Of a DNA stretch of 64,000 bases, positions 10,182 to 20,800 are shown piece after piece. Numbering within the stretch: position 1 is the first letter of the stretch; each line of letters opens with the position of its first letter. Both the position numbers and the translations under genes were made by a program. Below the pieces are notes generated by a model that saw only the letters and a list, made by a program, of their open reading frames with translations, did not search any database and had not been told where the DNA came from. Source of the stretch: Coturnix japonica (taxonomy: Eukaryota; Chordata; Aves; Galliformes; Phasianidae); assembly GCF_001577835.2 (NCBI RefSeq), contig NC_029521.1, forward strand, positions 19,684,470 to 19,748,469. Direction: 5' to 3'.

Positions 10182-12638
10182 TCACAAAGTGTCACCCGGC
10201 ACCAGTGTTGAGGCACAAGTCCTTGATCTGTCCGGCTGAGGAGCATCGCTGCCTGCTGCTTTTGAAGGGTTCTTGTGTTCTCGGGGTGGGGTGGGAGGGG
10301 GGAAGGTGGGGCTCTGCAAGGCATCCGAGTACATCTCATCCTGGACACAGGGACGCTGCATGACCCGCTGCAGCAGTGGCTTGAGCAGGCCCACAGTCAG
10401 CTGGTTCCCCTCGCTTGAGAAGGGCACCGGGTCCTGCTGGGAGCAAGGGAGGTGCTGCAGAACCACAGTGAGGATGTCTGAGGTGCTGAGCTCAGCAGGG
10501 CACAGCGGCCACAGCTTGTCCAGGTAAGGGTCCAGCTCCCGGTGCTGGGCAAACTCTGCTAGCAGCGTGGTGAATATCTCCTTATTAAGCAAAGGGCTGA
10601 GCTTGGAGAACTTCTCTGCCACCTCCACCACCCGTTGCCACTGCTTCAGGCGGATGAGAAGGTGCAGAGCTTGCAGCACAGCTTTAGGCCTCTTGCTGCA
10701 CAGCAGCAGTTCGAGCTCCAACTCATCATCCACCTCGCTGTGCTTGTTCTTCTTGGCCAGCACTCCCAGGGCTCTCTTGTACAGTGGCACGCGGCCTTCT
10801 GGGCCCTCCTTGCTGCTGTATGGCCAGGAGATGCTCACGTACTGCTGGGTCAGCTCCACAAAGCTGGGCAGCCACTTGGGTTTGAACCTCAGGAAGGAGG
10901 CACAGATGAGCTCGAAGAGAGGGACCACCCCATTCTGCCCCACCTCCTCCTGCTGTGGCCCCCCCAGGACCTTCTTCCAAACCTCTGGGGTGGCCCGGGC
11001 CACCAAGAGGCCATCCCCATTCTGCTGTAGCTGTAGGCAGCTCCTGGTGGCCTTCCAGGCAGCCCTGGGGAAGGAGGTAAAGACTGAGTTCAGGTAGGCC
11101 AAGTTGTCCTTGTCCATGTCAGAGTGCAGAACACGGCTGACCTCCTGCTCCACCAGTTCCTCACAGTAGCTTTCTACCTCGCTCTCCGAGGCACTCACCA
11201 TGCAGGTTTTGAGGAGCTCCAGGCTGAGGTAGCTCTGCAGCTCCAGGCTGATGGTGCTCAGCAGCATGGTGTAAGTGTCTTGGAGGCCTTGGGCTGGCTT
11301 CTGCTTTTGGTGGAGGCTGTGCTGCAGGATGGCAGTGAGGGCCACAGGTGCCTGGAAGACTCCACCTTTCTTCAACTTCTCCACTGTCAGCTTGGAGCTG
11401 CTGAGACTCCTCCTCTGGTAGTACCTGCAGGCCTCCTCAAACACCATATCCACCAGGCACGGCTCAGTCCTGCCACCGTCCTCGGGATTGGGGAAGCCAA
11501 CGCTGTAGATACCAGTCGGGGTGAGGAACTGAATGCTATTCTCCTCTCCCGGAGACTCCAAGAAATGCACCTCTTTCATGCTCAGGACTTTCTTTTCTAT
11601 GACCCTCCCATTGTTCTGGTTGACGAGGTACAGAACACCAGCCACCACGCAGGCCAAGGTGCTACCATAGGTCTTCAGCTCAATGGCATCCCCCTGGCCC
11701 AGAGGCCCCGTTTCCAGGTCAAAGATGTGCCTCTGCGTCCCATCCGTCTCCAGCACGTTCACAGCACCCTTCCTGCTCACCAGCAGCAACGCTCCACTGC
11801 TGGACACGGCACAGGTGTGAATGTCCAGAGGTGCCAAAGCCGAGAGGAGACCCACGGAGCCAAGCAGGAGCTTCCTGAAGTCCGACTCGCTGCCGGAGTG
11901 CAGCACCTTGCTGTGGACAAAGCCTGCGGAGGGGGCTGTGATGGTGAGCTTTGTGTGCTCGGGGTGCCAGATGAGGAGGAGCTTGGAGGTGGTGGCGAAG
12001 CTGCCAGAAGCGGGTACCAGGAAGACGTGCTGAGGAGATGCCAGGACGTGGTACTCGGGGCAGTTGTGCAGGACTATCCTCACGGGGCCCAGCCGCACGC
12101 CCTGCTCCCCCAGCTCCAGGGTGCGGGCACAGACACAGAACCTAAAGGCGCATTTGCTCAAGTCCACGTGGGCATCCAGGGGCGGCCTCTCCTCGCACCA
12201 CACCAGGCTGGCCGCCTGGCTGCACACCGACACGACGCGTGCCCGGGCACCCTGGCACAGCTCCACCGTGTGCAGCAGCTGCCAGCCCGCGGCCGGGACG
12301 AAGCGCCACAGCTCGGTATGGCCGTGCTCCCACACGATGCCCAGCGCCCAGCGGCCCGGCACCGCGGGGCTCTGCGGGAACACCAGCCCCGCCAGGGCGG
12401 GCTGCGGGGGCTGCCAGCTCCTGTCCAGCTCGGCCCCGCCGCCGCCGTGCCGCCGGAAGGTCAGCACGCGGGGCAGGGGGGGCGCCCGGTTCTTCTGCAG
12501 CAGCACCAAGTGCCGCCCGTCGGGGCTGCTCCGGACGCTCCGGGGCTCCTCGCCGTGACACAGCAGCTCCTGCAGCCGCCGGCCCCGGTTCAGGTCGCTC
12601 AAGTCGGACAGCCGCCGCACCGTCCCGGCCGCCTTCAT
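10182..12638 (-). CDS. HPS6: HPS6, biogenesis of lysosome-related organelles complex 2 subunit 3
   Basis: HPS6 forms BLOC-2 with HPS3 and HPS5. The complex directs cargo to melanosomes, platelet dense granules and other lysosome-related organelles, and HPS6 also links lysosomes to dynein-dynactin. The frame is a single uninterrupted exon of 818 codons (human about 775), and the human gene is likewise intronless. The start MKAAGTVRRLSDLSDLNRGR is the first ATG of the frame and lies in the CpG island. The N-terminal half contains strand-rich, WD-propeller-like segments (LVLLQKN, WALGIVWEHGHTELWRF, GALLLVSRKGAVNVLE). The C-terminal half is leucine-rich and probably helical (residues about 430-740), and a proline-rich tail (SPTFPPPTPPREH) ends the protein. 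The gene is head to head with ARMH3, as in human. Antisense frames over it, one of 516 codons, are shadows of its GC-rich sequence. The frame looks intact. Confidence 0.95.
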   Translation of the reverse strand: MKAAGTVRRLSDLSDLNRGRRLQELLCHGEEPRSVRSSPDGRHLVLLQKNRAPPLPRVLTFRRHGGGGAELDRSWQPPQPALAGLVFPQSPAVPGRWALGIVWEHGHTELWRFVPAAGWQLLHTVELCQGARARVVSVCSQAASLVWCEERPPLDAHVDLSKCAFRFCVCARTLELGEQGVRLGPVRIVLHNCPEYHVLASPQHVFLVPASGSFATTSKLLLIWHPEHTKLTITAPSAGFVHSKVLHSGSESDFRKLLLGSVGLLSALAPLDIHTCAVSSSGALLLVSRKGAVNVLETDGTQRHIFDLETGPLGQGDAIELKTYGSTLACVVAGVLYLVNQNNGRVIEKKVLSMKEVHFLESPGEENSIQFLTPTGIYSVGFPNPEDGGRTEPCLVDMVFEEACRYYQRRSLSSSKLTVEKLKKGGVFQAPVALTAILQHSLHQKQKPAQGLQDTYTMLLSTISLELQSYLSLELLKTCMVSASESEVESYCEELVEQEVSRVLHSDMDKDNLAYLNSVFTSFPRAAWKATRSCLQLQQNGDGLLVARATPEVWKKVLGGPQQEEVGQNGVVPLFELICASFLRFKPKWLPSFVELTQQYVSISWPYSSKEGPEGRVPLYKRALGVLAKKNKHSEVDDELELELLLCSKRPKAVLQALHLLIRLKQWQRVVEVAEKFSKLSPLLNKEIFTTLLAEFAQHRELDPYLDKLWPLCPAELSTSDILTVVLQHLPCSQQDPVPFSSEGNQLTVGLLKPLLQRVMQRPCVQDEMYSDALQSPTFPPPTPPREHKNPSKAAGSDAPQPDRSRTCASTLVPGDTL

Positions 12639-13104
12639 CTTCGGGGCGCGCCCTGCGCAGCGACAGCACGATGAGGTTCCGCTGACACCGACCCGGTCCC
12701 TCCCGGTCCCTCCCGTCCCCGCTCCCCACCCCCGTGCCTCCTCCCCCCCTCAGCGCCCCGTGCCCGGTCTCTACCTGCCGTGCCGGCCGCTGGGCTGGGC
12801 GCTGCGCAATCACGAGGCGGCGGCTTCCGGGCGGAGCCGCTCCCCGTCGGGGCTCCGTGCCGGGCCGGGCCGCCCCTCTCCGACTTCCGTCGCCGCTTCA
12901 GCGGAGGCTGCGCGACCGCCACGTCCGGGCCCCGCGGGAGGAGCGCAGCGGGACGGCCGAGCCCCCCGCCCGCAGCCAGCCCCGCACGGCCGCCCCCATC
13001 GCCACCGCGCAGAGCGGGGCCGGGCCCGGCGGGAGCGCGGCGGAACGGCGCTGACAGCGGCCGTGCGGGCGGCGCTAGGACCGCGCGGAGCCGGGCCCTG
13101 AGGG

Positions 13105-13114
13105 GCGCATGCGC
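13105..13114. promoter_or_regulatory. NRF1-type palindrome GCGCATGCGC
   Basis: A perfect GCGCATGCGC, the core of the NRF1 consensus. It lies about 50 bases upstream of the ARMH3 exon 1 donor, probably at or just inside the ARMH3 transcription start. NRF1 sites are typical of housekeeping CpG-island and bidirectional promoters. Confidence 0.65.
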
Positions 13115-13115
13115 G

Positions 13116-13165
13116 GCGCCGCTTGCGGCGCACGCGTGGTGCGGAGCGGGGCGGCGGGACCGCAG
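13116..13165 (+). other. ARMH3: Noncoding first exon of ARMH3 (end defined, start approximate)
   Basis: GCGGGACCGCAG/GTGAGCGG at 13,154-13,173 is a strong splice donor inside the CpG island. No ATG in the ARMH3 frame is needed here, because the protein start lies in exon 2 at 17,851. The 5' boundary is not visible and is set just downstream of the NRF1-like site. Confidence 0.5.
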
Positions 13166-16100
13166 GTGAGCGGCGGGGAGGGGGGTCGGGCCGCACGTAG
13201 CCCCGGGGGGCGGGACGTGGTACGGCGGCACGGCCCAAACTACGGCTGCACCGGGACAACGGGCCGCCGCGGGACGCCGGGACTAAGGGCGGAGGGGCCC
13301 GGCCTGCTCGGGCCTCTGCGGGGCAGCCCCGGGTACAGCCCGGAGACGGGCAGCCAGCCCCGACGGGTCGGCCTCGCGGCTCCGGCACGGCGCCGGCTGC
13401 TCGAACGGCGTCCAGCAGCGTGTACCGCCCCGTGTGTACCGGCAGCAGGAGGGCAGGGAGCTGGGAACGGCTGGGTCTGCTCTGTAGGGACAGGGCGGCG
13501 CTACGAAGGGGAGTGTCCGGAGGTGAGCGAGAAGAGTTCGCTTGTCCTCCGGTTATAGATCTGTTTCTGCTGTATGCAAAGAGTGTCTATGGGCAGTTAT
13601 AACCTCAGAGTGTATTTAGTGTATTTCTTGTTCTGTGTTACACGGAGGCGCTTGGGAATGGTGCCACATTGATCCAAGGCTCCTGTGCTGTGAGTGATAG
13701 CGGTTCCCTGGTGGGTGTGCTGGGCGCTGCGCTGTTGTAACTGGAGATACGGCCTGAGCTGCTCTCATTCCAGTGGATGATATGCAGATAAAGCTGGAAG
13801 GAACGGGTGAAGCACCAAAGCAGCACGGACCTGTCAGCATGGGCTGGAATTGTCAGCGTAAGAGTTGGCAGAGAGTAAGCTGCTAAAGGGCTTATAACAG
13901 ACATTTGATTGTGATGGTTGCTTAAGCCTTGATATAATACAGCCCACCTCGTCCCTCCCCTCTCTGTTTTCATTGGTGTTCTGCCCAGACTGCTGCTCTC
14001 TGGTTCCTGGTGGGGGGTTAATGCTGGGGCTTGAAGTGGGTCAGGGCACTGTCTTGCCTTTGGATTTGTAGGCTGCCATGCACAGCGCAGCCTGCTGCTT
14101 CCTCTGATGGCTGAGTGCTGGAACCTGTGATGTGAGCTGCCCTCTTGTCTGTATCCAGCACTGGCTCTGCAGGTTCATCATGTGCATTCAGTGCAAGTTT
14201 CTGCTGGAATTTCACCAAAGAGTACAACAACTGGACTGCAGTCTGTCGCTTTACATGCCATGGGGATGTAGGCAGAGGTTCATCCCTTGCCCGTGGTCTA
14301 TACTGTTTTTGAGAACCCCCCCTTATAGATTTAAGCAGTGTGCCTGCCAGGTGCCTCAGAAGGCTGAGCACGATCCTGCTGGTCCCAGGTGTGTGCGGTT
14401 GGGGTCGGGCTGATTACCCAGCTGGAGATCTTCTAAATGAGGGAGTCTAATCTTAGTAGCAGCAGCAGTGAGCCAAAGGATTGGATTCAGAAAGGACCAA
14501 TGTCTCAGGTCTTAATCAGAGCTTTCGTTAGTATTGATTAACATCGATTCAAGATTAGCAAACTAATATATGATCACATCGTTTTGTACAAGCTTTTCCA
14601 GGTACGGAATAAATGGGTTGACAATTAAATACCTACATGAAAATTCCACTTGGTGTTACTCATTTTCTATTAGCCAGATAGTGCAGTGGTGTATATAGAC
14701 TGAAGAAAGCATTTGTGTTTAGTTGTGTGTGTATTATGTAACCTTGAAAACAGTCAAGTGTGACTAAACCTCAGGCTCAGAATGTCAGGTTTCTCTTCTT
14801 ATTTCTTTTTAAATTGTTCCTGTGGCTGATCTAACTGAACGCTAACAAGGATGCGCTCATCTGAATGCCACGTGTTTGATGTGGAGCTCTGGTATGAGTT
14901 GTGGAATGGGGTGGATGGGAGGCAGAGGGCTGGATGTGCTCATTCCTTTGTTCCTGGCTGGATCAGCTGATCCTGGGGCTGATGAGCGATAAGGCAGAGT
15001 CTGCCTCAACTTCTGCCTGCCTGCCTTTCATCTTTGAGCTGCCGGGGCTCCTGCTCTTTGAGGTTTCTGTTAGCTCCTGCTGAACATCTTGGGTGCTCTG
15101 CAGCACAACAGCATAGTGTGGCTCTGGGAGTCTGTGTGCGGGTGCTTCTCTCCGCCCTGGGGATGCTCAGTGCTGTCAGTGACACAGCGGGATTCACTTA
15201 GCAGTGCACGTTAATGGCACTGACCTATTGACAGAGTAAACGAGCCACGTGAACCTGAAACAGGGAAATGGCACCCGTGCTTTGGAAATGTGATGTGTTT
15301 TAGAGGATAATTATTAACTGTATTCAGTGTTTTCCAAAAGCTATCGCCATGTCCTGTTTATTTGGCACCTCTGTAACTTAGGAGTGTTTTGTGCCTTCAA
15401 CTGCTGTTTTCTGCAGCTGCCTAGTACGTCCCCATTAGCAAAACGCAGTTTCCTGTTTCTGTCTTTATGACGTCTAGAGAACATAATTGCATAAAGCCAA
15501 AAGAAAAAGCCATTTGTACATCCTGATCGTCGTAGGTCGTGAAACAAGCAAAACCTAATAGAGCACTGGCATGAAAGGCCACTTTTACTTTTCCCCCTTT
15601 GCTCCTCCATACGCTCATTTGTAGAGCAGCGAATCATAACCAAGAGCATTATTTAATCCTTGCCTCTAGCAGTCTTTGTCCATGCTGTGTGCAGCCCTGC
15701 TTGAGAGAATATGAATCCCGAGTCTCATTTTGACACAGATGAGAACATTCACTTGATCACACGGTCCCTCTGGTGCTGGCTGAGCATCGAGTTTGTGCCT
15801 TGTGGGATTTGGGCTTCTCCATCTTTCTGGGGAATGCAGGAAAAGTGCTAAAACATCACGCTGGACATTCAGGGACCAGGCAGTGTATTGATCCCCTCTG
15901 AGCACAGATGTGTTTGGTGTGAGAACGCTGACCTAGAAGCACTGTGAGTTAGTTTATTAGCTTTGACGTTGGGATTCGTTAGCTGTGATTCAATTAGGAG
16001 CACGCTGATGGATGTGTTGCTGTGCTGGACATTCAGAAACTTACAGTTCCAGTCGGGAAATTGTTTGGTGCAATCTTGGGTACGATTTATATTGCTAGGC

Positions 16101-17840
16101 TAAAAGTGACTTTGCTCTTGATTTGGTTTTTAATAGGTTTCTCCCTGTTTCCAGTTATGTTTCTAATTAGGGTAACGTCTCATTTCCCACGGCGGTTCAA
16201 AAATAATGCAATCTGTAAAAGAGAAGCTATCGAGATGATTGAGTAATGTTTTCTTTTACATTTGTTAGTTTGCAACCTTTTCTCCACCTTAATTGGCTGC
16301 GTGGACTGATGTCTGTGTCTGCATAGGTTACAGAGCAGCAGGTCCTATGTGTTCTTCTATCAGTGTTTCCAAGGGCTGTTTCTGTTCTCACCTGACATGT
16401 ATAAACCAGCTCTCAACCACCCAGCTGTTCCCATTCCCATCCTAGCTGGAAGAGACAGCACCTCAACCCACCTCTATGTAAATCTCACCTTTTCAGGTGT
16501 GAGATCTACCCCTCGCTGTCCTGCCCTGCTGCTTTCCCATTGTGACAGACTTCCTGCCCTCAGAGCTGGGGCAAAACAGCAGTGATTTATTTCCTGCCAC
16601 TTGGAACTGAGGTTTATGGCACAAGGGATCGATATCTGTGCAACCTGTAGCAGACCTTGGGAGACTGGGGGCCTTAGTTGGGAACATGGTTGTAGACTTA
16701 AGATGGCCCAAAGCTGTCTGCAACGGCAAGTATGCAGAATAGGTCTGGAACGGGTATTGGGTAGTTGCTAGAAGTTGCTCTTTGAGAGAAGGGTGGATTT
16801 GAGTGTGCCACAGGTTCAGGCAGTCTTGGGGGGAGACTGAATGCAAACCTGTCTCCATGGCTGCTGGCTCAGAAAGCTGTGTGGTCCCAGAGGCAGGCTG
16901 CAGTGTGCTGACCTCGCTGTGTGTGATTCAGTGTAGCTGAGAGCAGCTGCCACCATGGCCTGCCCGTGGGTTTTTTTGGAGCGTGACTTCAGTTGTTCTT
17001 TTGCCTGAGGTGTGCTGCTTCCATCTGTGTAGTTACCTCTGGAGGCGTTGGTTTGGAGCTCGGAGATATGACAGGGCACAGCATTCCCTTTCTGCTGAGC
17101 ATCTCTGATGTGTTGCAGTGATAGAGAAGGTTAGGACGCTGCTCAATCTGCAGTGCTTGCCAGAAAATTCTGAGCTTGCAGAGGAATATTGTTTGTGAGG
17201 CCAGGGTGGTGAAGTGCTTTGGTTGCATCAGATGTGGGGCTGAGGAGACTTGGCAAGTCATGCATTCTGACTGTCAGCCCCTGGAATAGCCTGACAGTTG
17301 CAAATGGCTCAAGGCTACAGCTGTGGCTATTGCTTTATTGAACAGCTTGTTTTATAGGAATGATACTTTTCTTCTTTTTTCTTTTTTCCCCTGGTGTAAC
17401 CAGGAAGCATTAGACACTGGTTACTTAACCATAGGAAAACCCTTTTTGTATTTCTAGAAAGCCTCCTGCTGTGAAAGGAGAGTGTTTCCTGGATGTGAAT
17501 CTGGGCAGTGTGCTCCAGGTGACCCTGCTTGAAGCAGAATGGTTGGACTTGGTGATCCCAAATGGTCCTTCCAAAATCAGCCATTCTGTGGTGAGCTACT
17601 TATTCCGTATCTGCCTGTGGATGAACTTCAGCACCTTTCTTTGAAATAGGTTATAGGACTGGATGGGACTTTTGATCTGATTTCTTATCAGGGATATTTA
17701 TTAAAGCTTCTGCTTTCAGCTTGTGAGAGTTTATTGGTGTAGTGAGGACATCTCTGATGGCTGAAGGGGGCAGGATACCCCTTGAAGAAAGTTCAGGTTT
17801 CCTTAGCCTTTTGTTTTTTTTAATCTCTTGATCTCTTCAG
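13166..17840 (+). other. ARMH3: ARMH3 intron 1
   Basis: A 4.7-kb first intron. Its first 370 bases continue the CpG island; the rest is ordinary unique sequence with no open frame that looks like a gene. A CR1 3' end lies near its right end (listed separately). First introns next to CpG islands often hold regulatory sites, but no specific one can be supported here. Confidence 0.6.
17500..17590 (+). mobile_element. CR1 LINE 3'-end fragment
   Basis: Matches the avian CR1 3' terminal region as I know it: CTGGGCAGTGTGCTCCAGGT, then GACCCTGCTTGA, GGTTGGACTTGGTGATC, and a CCATTCTGTG end. It is on the + strand in ARMH3 intron 1. It is 5'-truncated, as nearly all CR1 copies are, and diverged, so old. 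Confidence 0.8.
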
Positions 17841-17850
17841 GGTGTCCAGC

Positions 17851-20800
17851 ATGGCCCAAACAGAGAAGAAAGGTGGGCTGCTCCGGAAATCTTCAGCCTC
17901 CAAGAAGCCTCTGAAGGAGAAAGTTGTGCTGATGTATGATGAGATTTTCACGGTAAGGACCTGGGCACATCTGGTAAATTTTATGTAGGTTTGTGCTGAG
18001 GGCTCTCCCTGCTGGATTCTTTTCCCATGTTAAGTATTGCACAGCATAGGCATGCACTTCAAGTTCTCCTGCTGTCTTGCAGAACTCTGTGATCTGCTCT
18101 CTTCCTTCATGTCAATTTATCCTGCCAGGAACGTTTGTTATCTGTGTGACATCCTGGCTTTTCAAGTGTTTCTCAAAAAGTAATCCAGAAAATATACAGG
18201 AACATCTCAAATGAGAGCTGCTTCTGTTCACTGTTTTATTTCTGAGAACTGCTGTAGACAGGATGCTGTACTGTTAGACTGTTTGGTCATCCAATGGCTC
18301 TGATCTACTTGCAGTAGTGATATTGTTCAAATTCTGCCTGAATAATTTGTTATTGTTTGCTCTCATTGACTGTTCCTTTCTCTTTTAGACAGAGGACCCC
18401 AGTAAAAGCAACCCTAGGTTTTGGGAGGAGCTGTTTCTCATGAAGGTAACAGGAACTGAACATCCTCTAATTTGCTTCTGCTGTTCTGCCTACGAGATAG
18501 CAGACTGCCAGTGCAAAGACTTGCTTTCCTGGGGTGTCGGCAGTTATGTAACATGCATGGTCTGCTCCTTAACCTGACAGGTCAACCTGGAATATCTGGA
18601 AGGCAAGCTGGAGGCTCTGGATGGGGAAGAGTTGATGAAGATAAAAGATAACATCAACTGTTTGTTTCAGCACTGCATCCAGGCGCTGGGTGAGGAGCAC
18701 CCAATCAGAGTGGTCAATGCACTACAGGTACCATAGCTGAGAGATGGGAAATGGGCTCTTTTGCTTCTGATGAGGCAATGTGTTTGCTTCTGATGAGGCA
18801 GTATGCTTGCCTCTGGTATCAAGCATCTTGTTCATACTACTTCAGTTGTGAAGAGAAATGATGTCTACAGGGCAGTTACTACTTCTGGTTGATGGAGGTT
18901 ACGTGTGCTTGTAGTCTCTCCAGTGTTTGAGGAACAATAGCTTGTTTCAAAATTCAAGAGGATCTGGTATTGCAGAATGAAATGGGGTGGCACTGAAGGG
19001 GGCAGGAGGGGCTTGTTCTCTCTACAAGCTGTCATTTGGGGGCTCAAGAATTTGTGTAGCTTTGTCTGTCTTCTCCTTTTTCCTTTTTAATTTCCTTGTG
19101 GGTCAAAATTAAGGACAACAGAGAATTTAATATCAAATTTATATAGGGAACAGCCCCTGCTGGATATTTCCCAGTTGGAAGCTGTGAAGAATCATCACTC
19201 AGAACAAGAAGCTGCTGTTCCTTACCAGCACTTGCCCTGCATGGGACACTGTCTTCCTCCGTCTTGACATTTACTGTTATTAGTTCCCCAGCTGATTCTT
19301 GACTGTTTGGTCAACACGTTCATCCCAGCTGCTCTCAACTGTAGAAGTGCAGAATATAGATTTCAGATTTGGGAAGTCTGTAGGGAGCACTGGGCGGGAA
19401 AAATGTGGATGAATATGTTTTTTCTCTACTTGTTTTCTTTCCTGAGTTCTCAGAATCCAGTGTATATTCCTTAGAAAACAGCAGAGGTGGAGCATATATA
19501 GCAAGTACAGCCTCTTCTAGGCTGGTGCTATTTGTATAAATATCACTGTTTTGCTTGTGCTTTGGGAGGGCTCTAGAGCAAGTTATGTTGCAGAGTTGTG
19601 GGTGTTGCCTTACACCTTATCCTCTGCATATTTTGTTTGCAGACTTTGTGTGCATTGATTCGGGGTGTCCATCAGAAGAACAAATCTACTTCTGGGTTTG
19701 ACATCATCAACATGCTCGTGGGCTTTGATAAGGCGGAGCTTTGTATGAAGGTGAGGCCTTGCTTATGGAGAGAAATGGTTTACACAGCAGCTGTGTTTCA
19801 GGGGCAGTGCTTTGTACACAGGTGTGTATACACAAACCTCTCTTGCATCCAGGTAGGACTTGGAAAATGATCATGATGTTATGCTTGTAGTCATTAAAAT
19901 GCATTTAACATAAAGCAGAAATGGGAAGCAATGGTGTTACTGTAGTCTGTGGTGTATAGCTATGTATATACAGTAGTTGCATCTCAGCTTAAATCAGGAC
20001 GTGGTTCAGTTGCTGCTTTTGGAATCACAGTTTTGTGTTGCTATTCTTGAATCTCAAATGTATAAGAAATATTTTAAATAGTTTTAAATATTAATTTAAA
20101 ATTGCATGATTATTTTTTTTTTCATTTTTTAGAATCTGATGGAGAGCTTGGACTCGCTGCTCTGTGCAGAAGGTTCTGAAAGCCTGAAAAGCTTGTGTCT
20201 GAAGCTACTCCTCTGCTTGGTGACGGTAAATAAAGGCTCTGCTTTCTCACCCTCTGCCTCCAGCTCAGCAGACTTTTTTTGGCTGCTGATAGTACTGTCG
20301 TGCAGCTGTCTTGCATCAGTCTGCAGAGGAAATGGGATGCTCAGTCCATGGGTTGTGCTTTTTGCCAGAGATAGCAGTGATAGAAGACCAGGCAGATTTC
20401 CCCTTGTGTTTGGCTGTAGTGCTTGACACACCCTTGACTTGCTGACTAAGTGAGAGATTCTGAATGAATGTGTCAGTCTGGTGGTATAATGCTGCTGTCC
20501 CTGCTGTCTGTTAGAAGCAGCTAAAGCATCATGGGAGACTTTGAGATTTTGACTCGTGTTTGTACTTAGGTGACAGATAACATAAGCCAGAACACCATCC
20601 TGGAGTACGTGATGATTAACAGCATATTTGAAGCAATATTACAGGTAGGTTGTTTTTGGCTTTTTTTCCCCTATCTACTGGATGGATTTTCAGTCTTATG
20701 TTTGCTTTTCAGTGCAGCATAAGTAACTGGCAGTGTGTGCTGCTTCCATTTGTAGTGCAGTGAATAGGTAAACAGTAAATAATTATTTGGAGTAAATGAA

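Larger units (their letters stand above)
12200..13530. promoter_or_regulatory. CpG island and divergent HPS6/ARMH3 promoter
   Basis: Very GC- and CpG-rich sequence covers the 5' end of the HPS6 frame, the 527 bases up to the ARMH3 exon 1 donor at 13,165, and the start of ARMH3 intron 1. It contains GC boxes (GGGCGG type), ETS-like CTTCCGG/ACTTCCG elements near 12,830 and 12,890, and an NRF1-type palindrome. No TATA box is evident. The two genes face away from each other, so it most likely drives both. Its edges are estimated by eye. Confidence 0.8.

Noticed and set aside
11124-12674. A 516-codon + strand frame
   Set aside because: It is the antisense shadow of HPS6; the - strand frame is the recognised gene.
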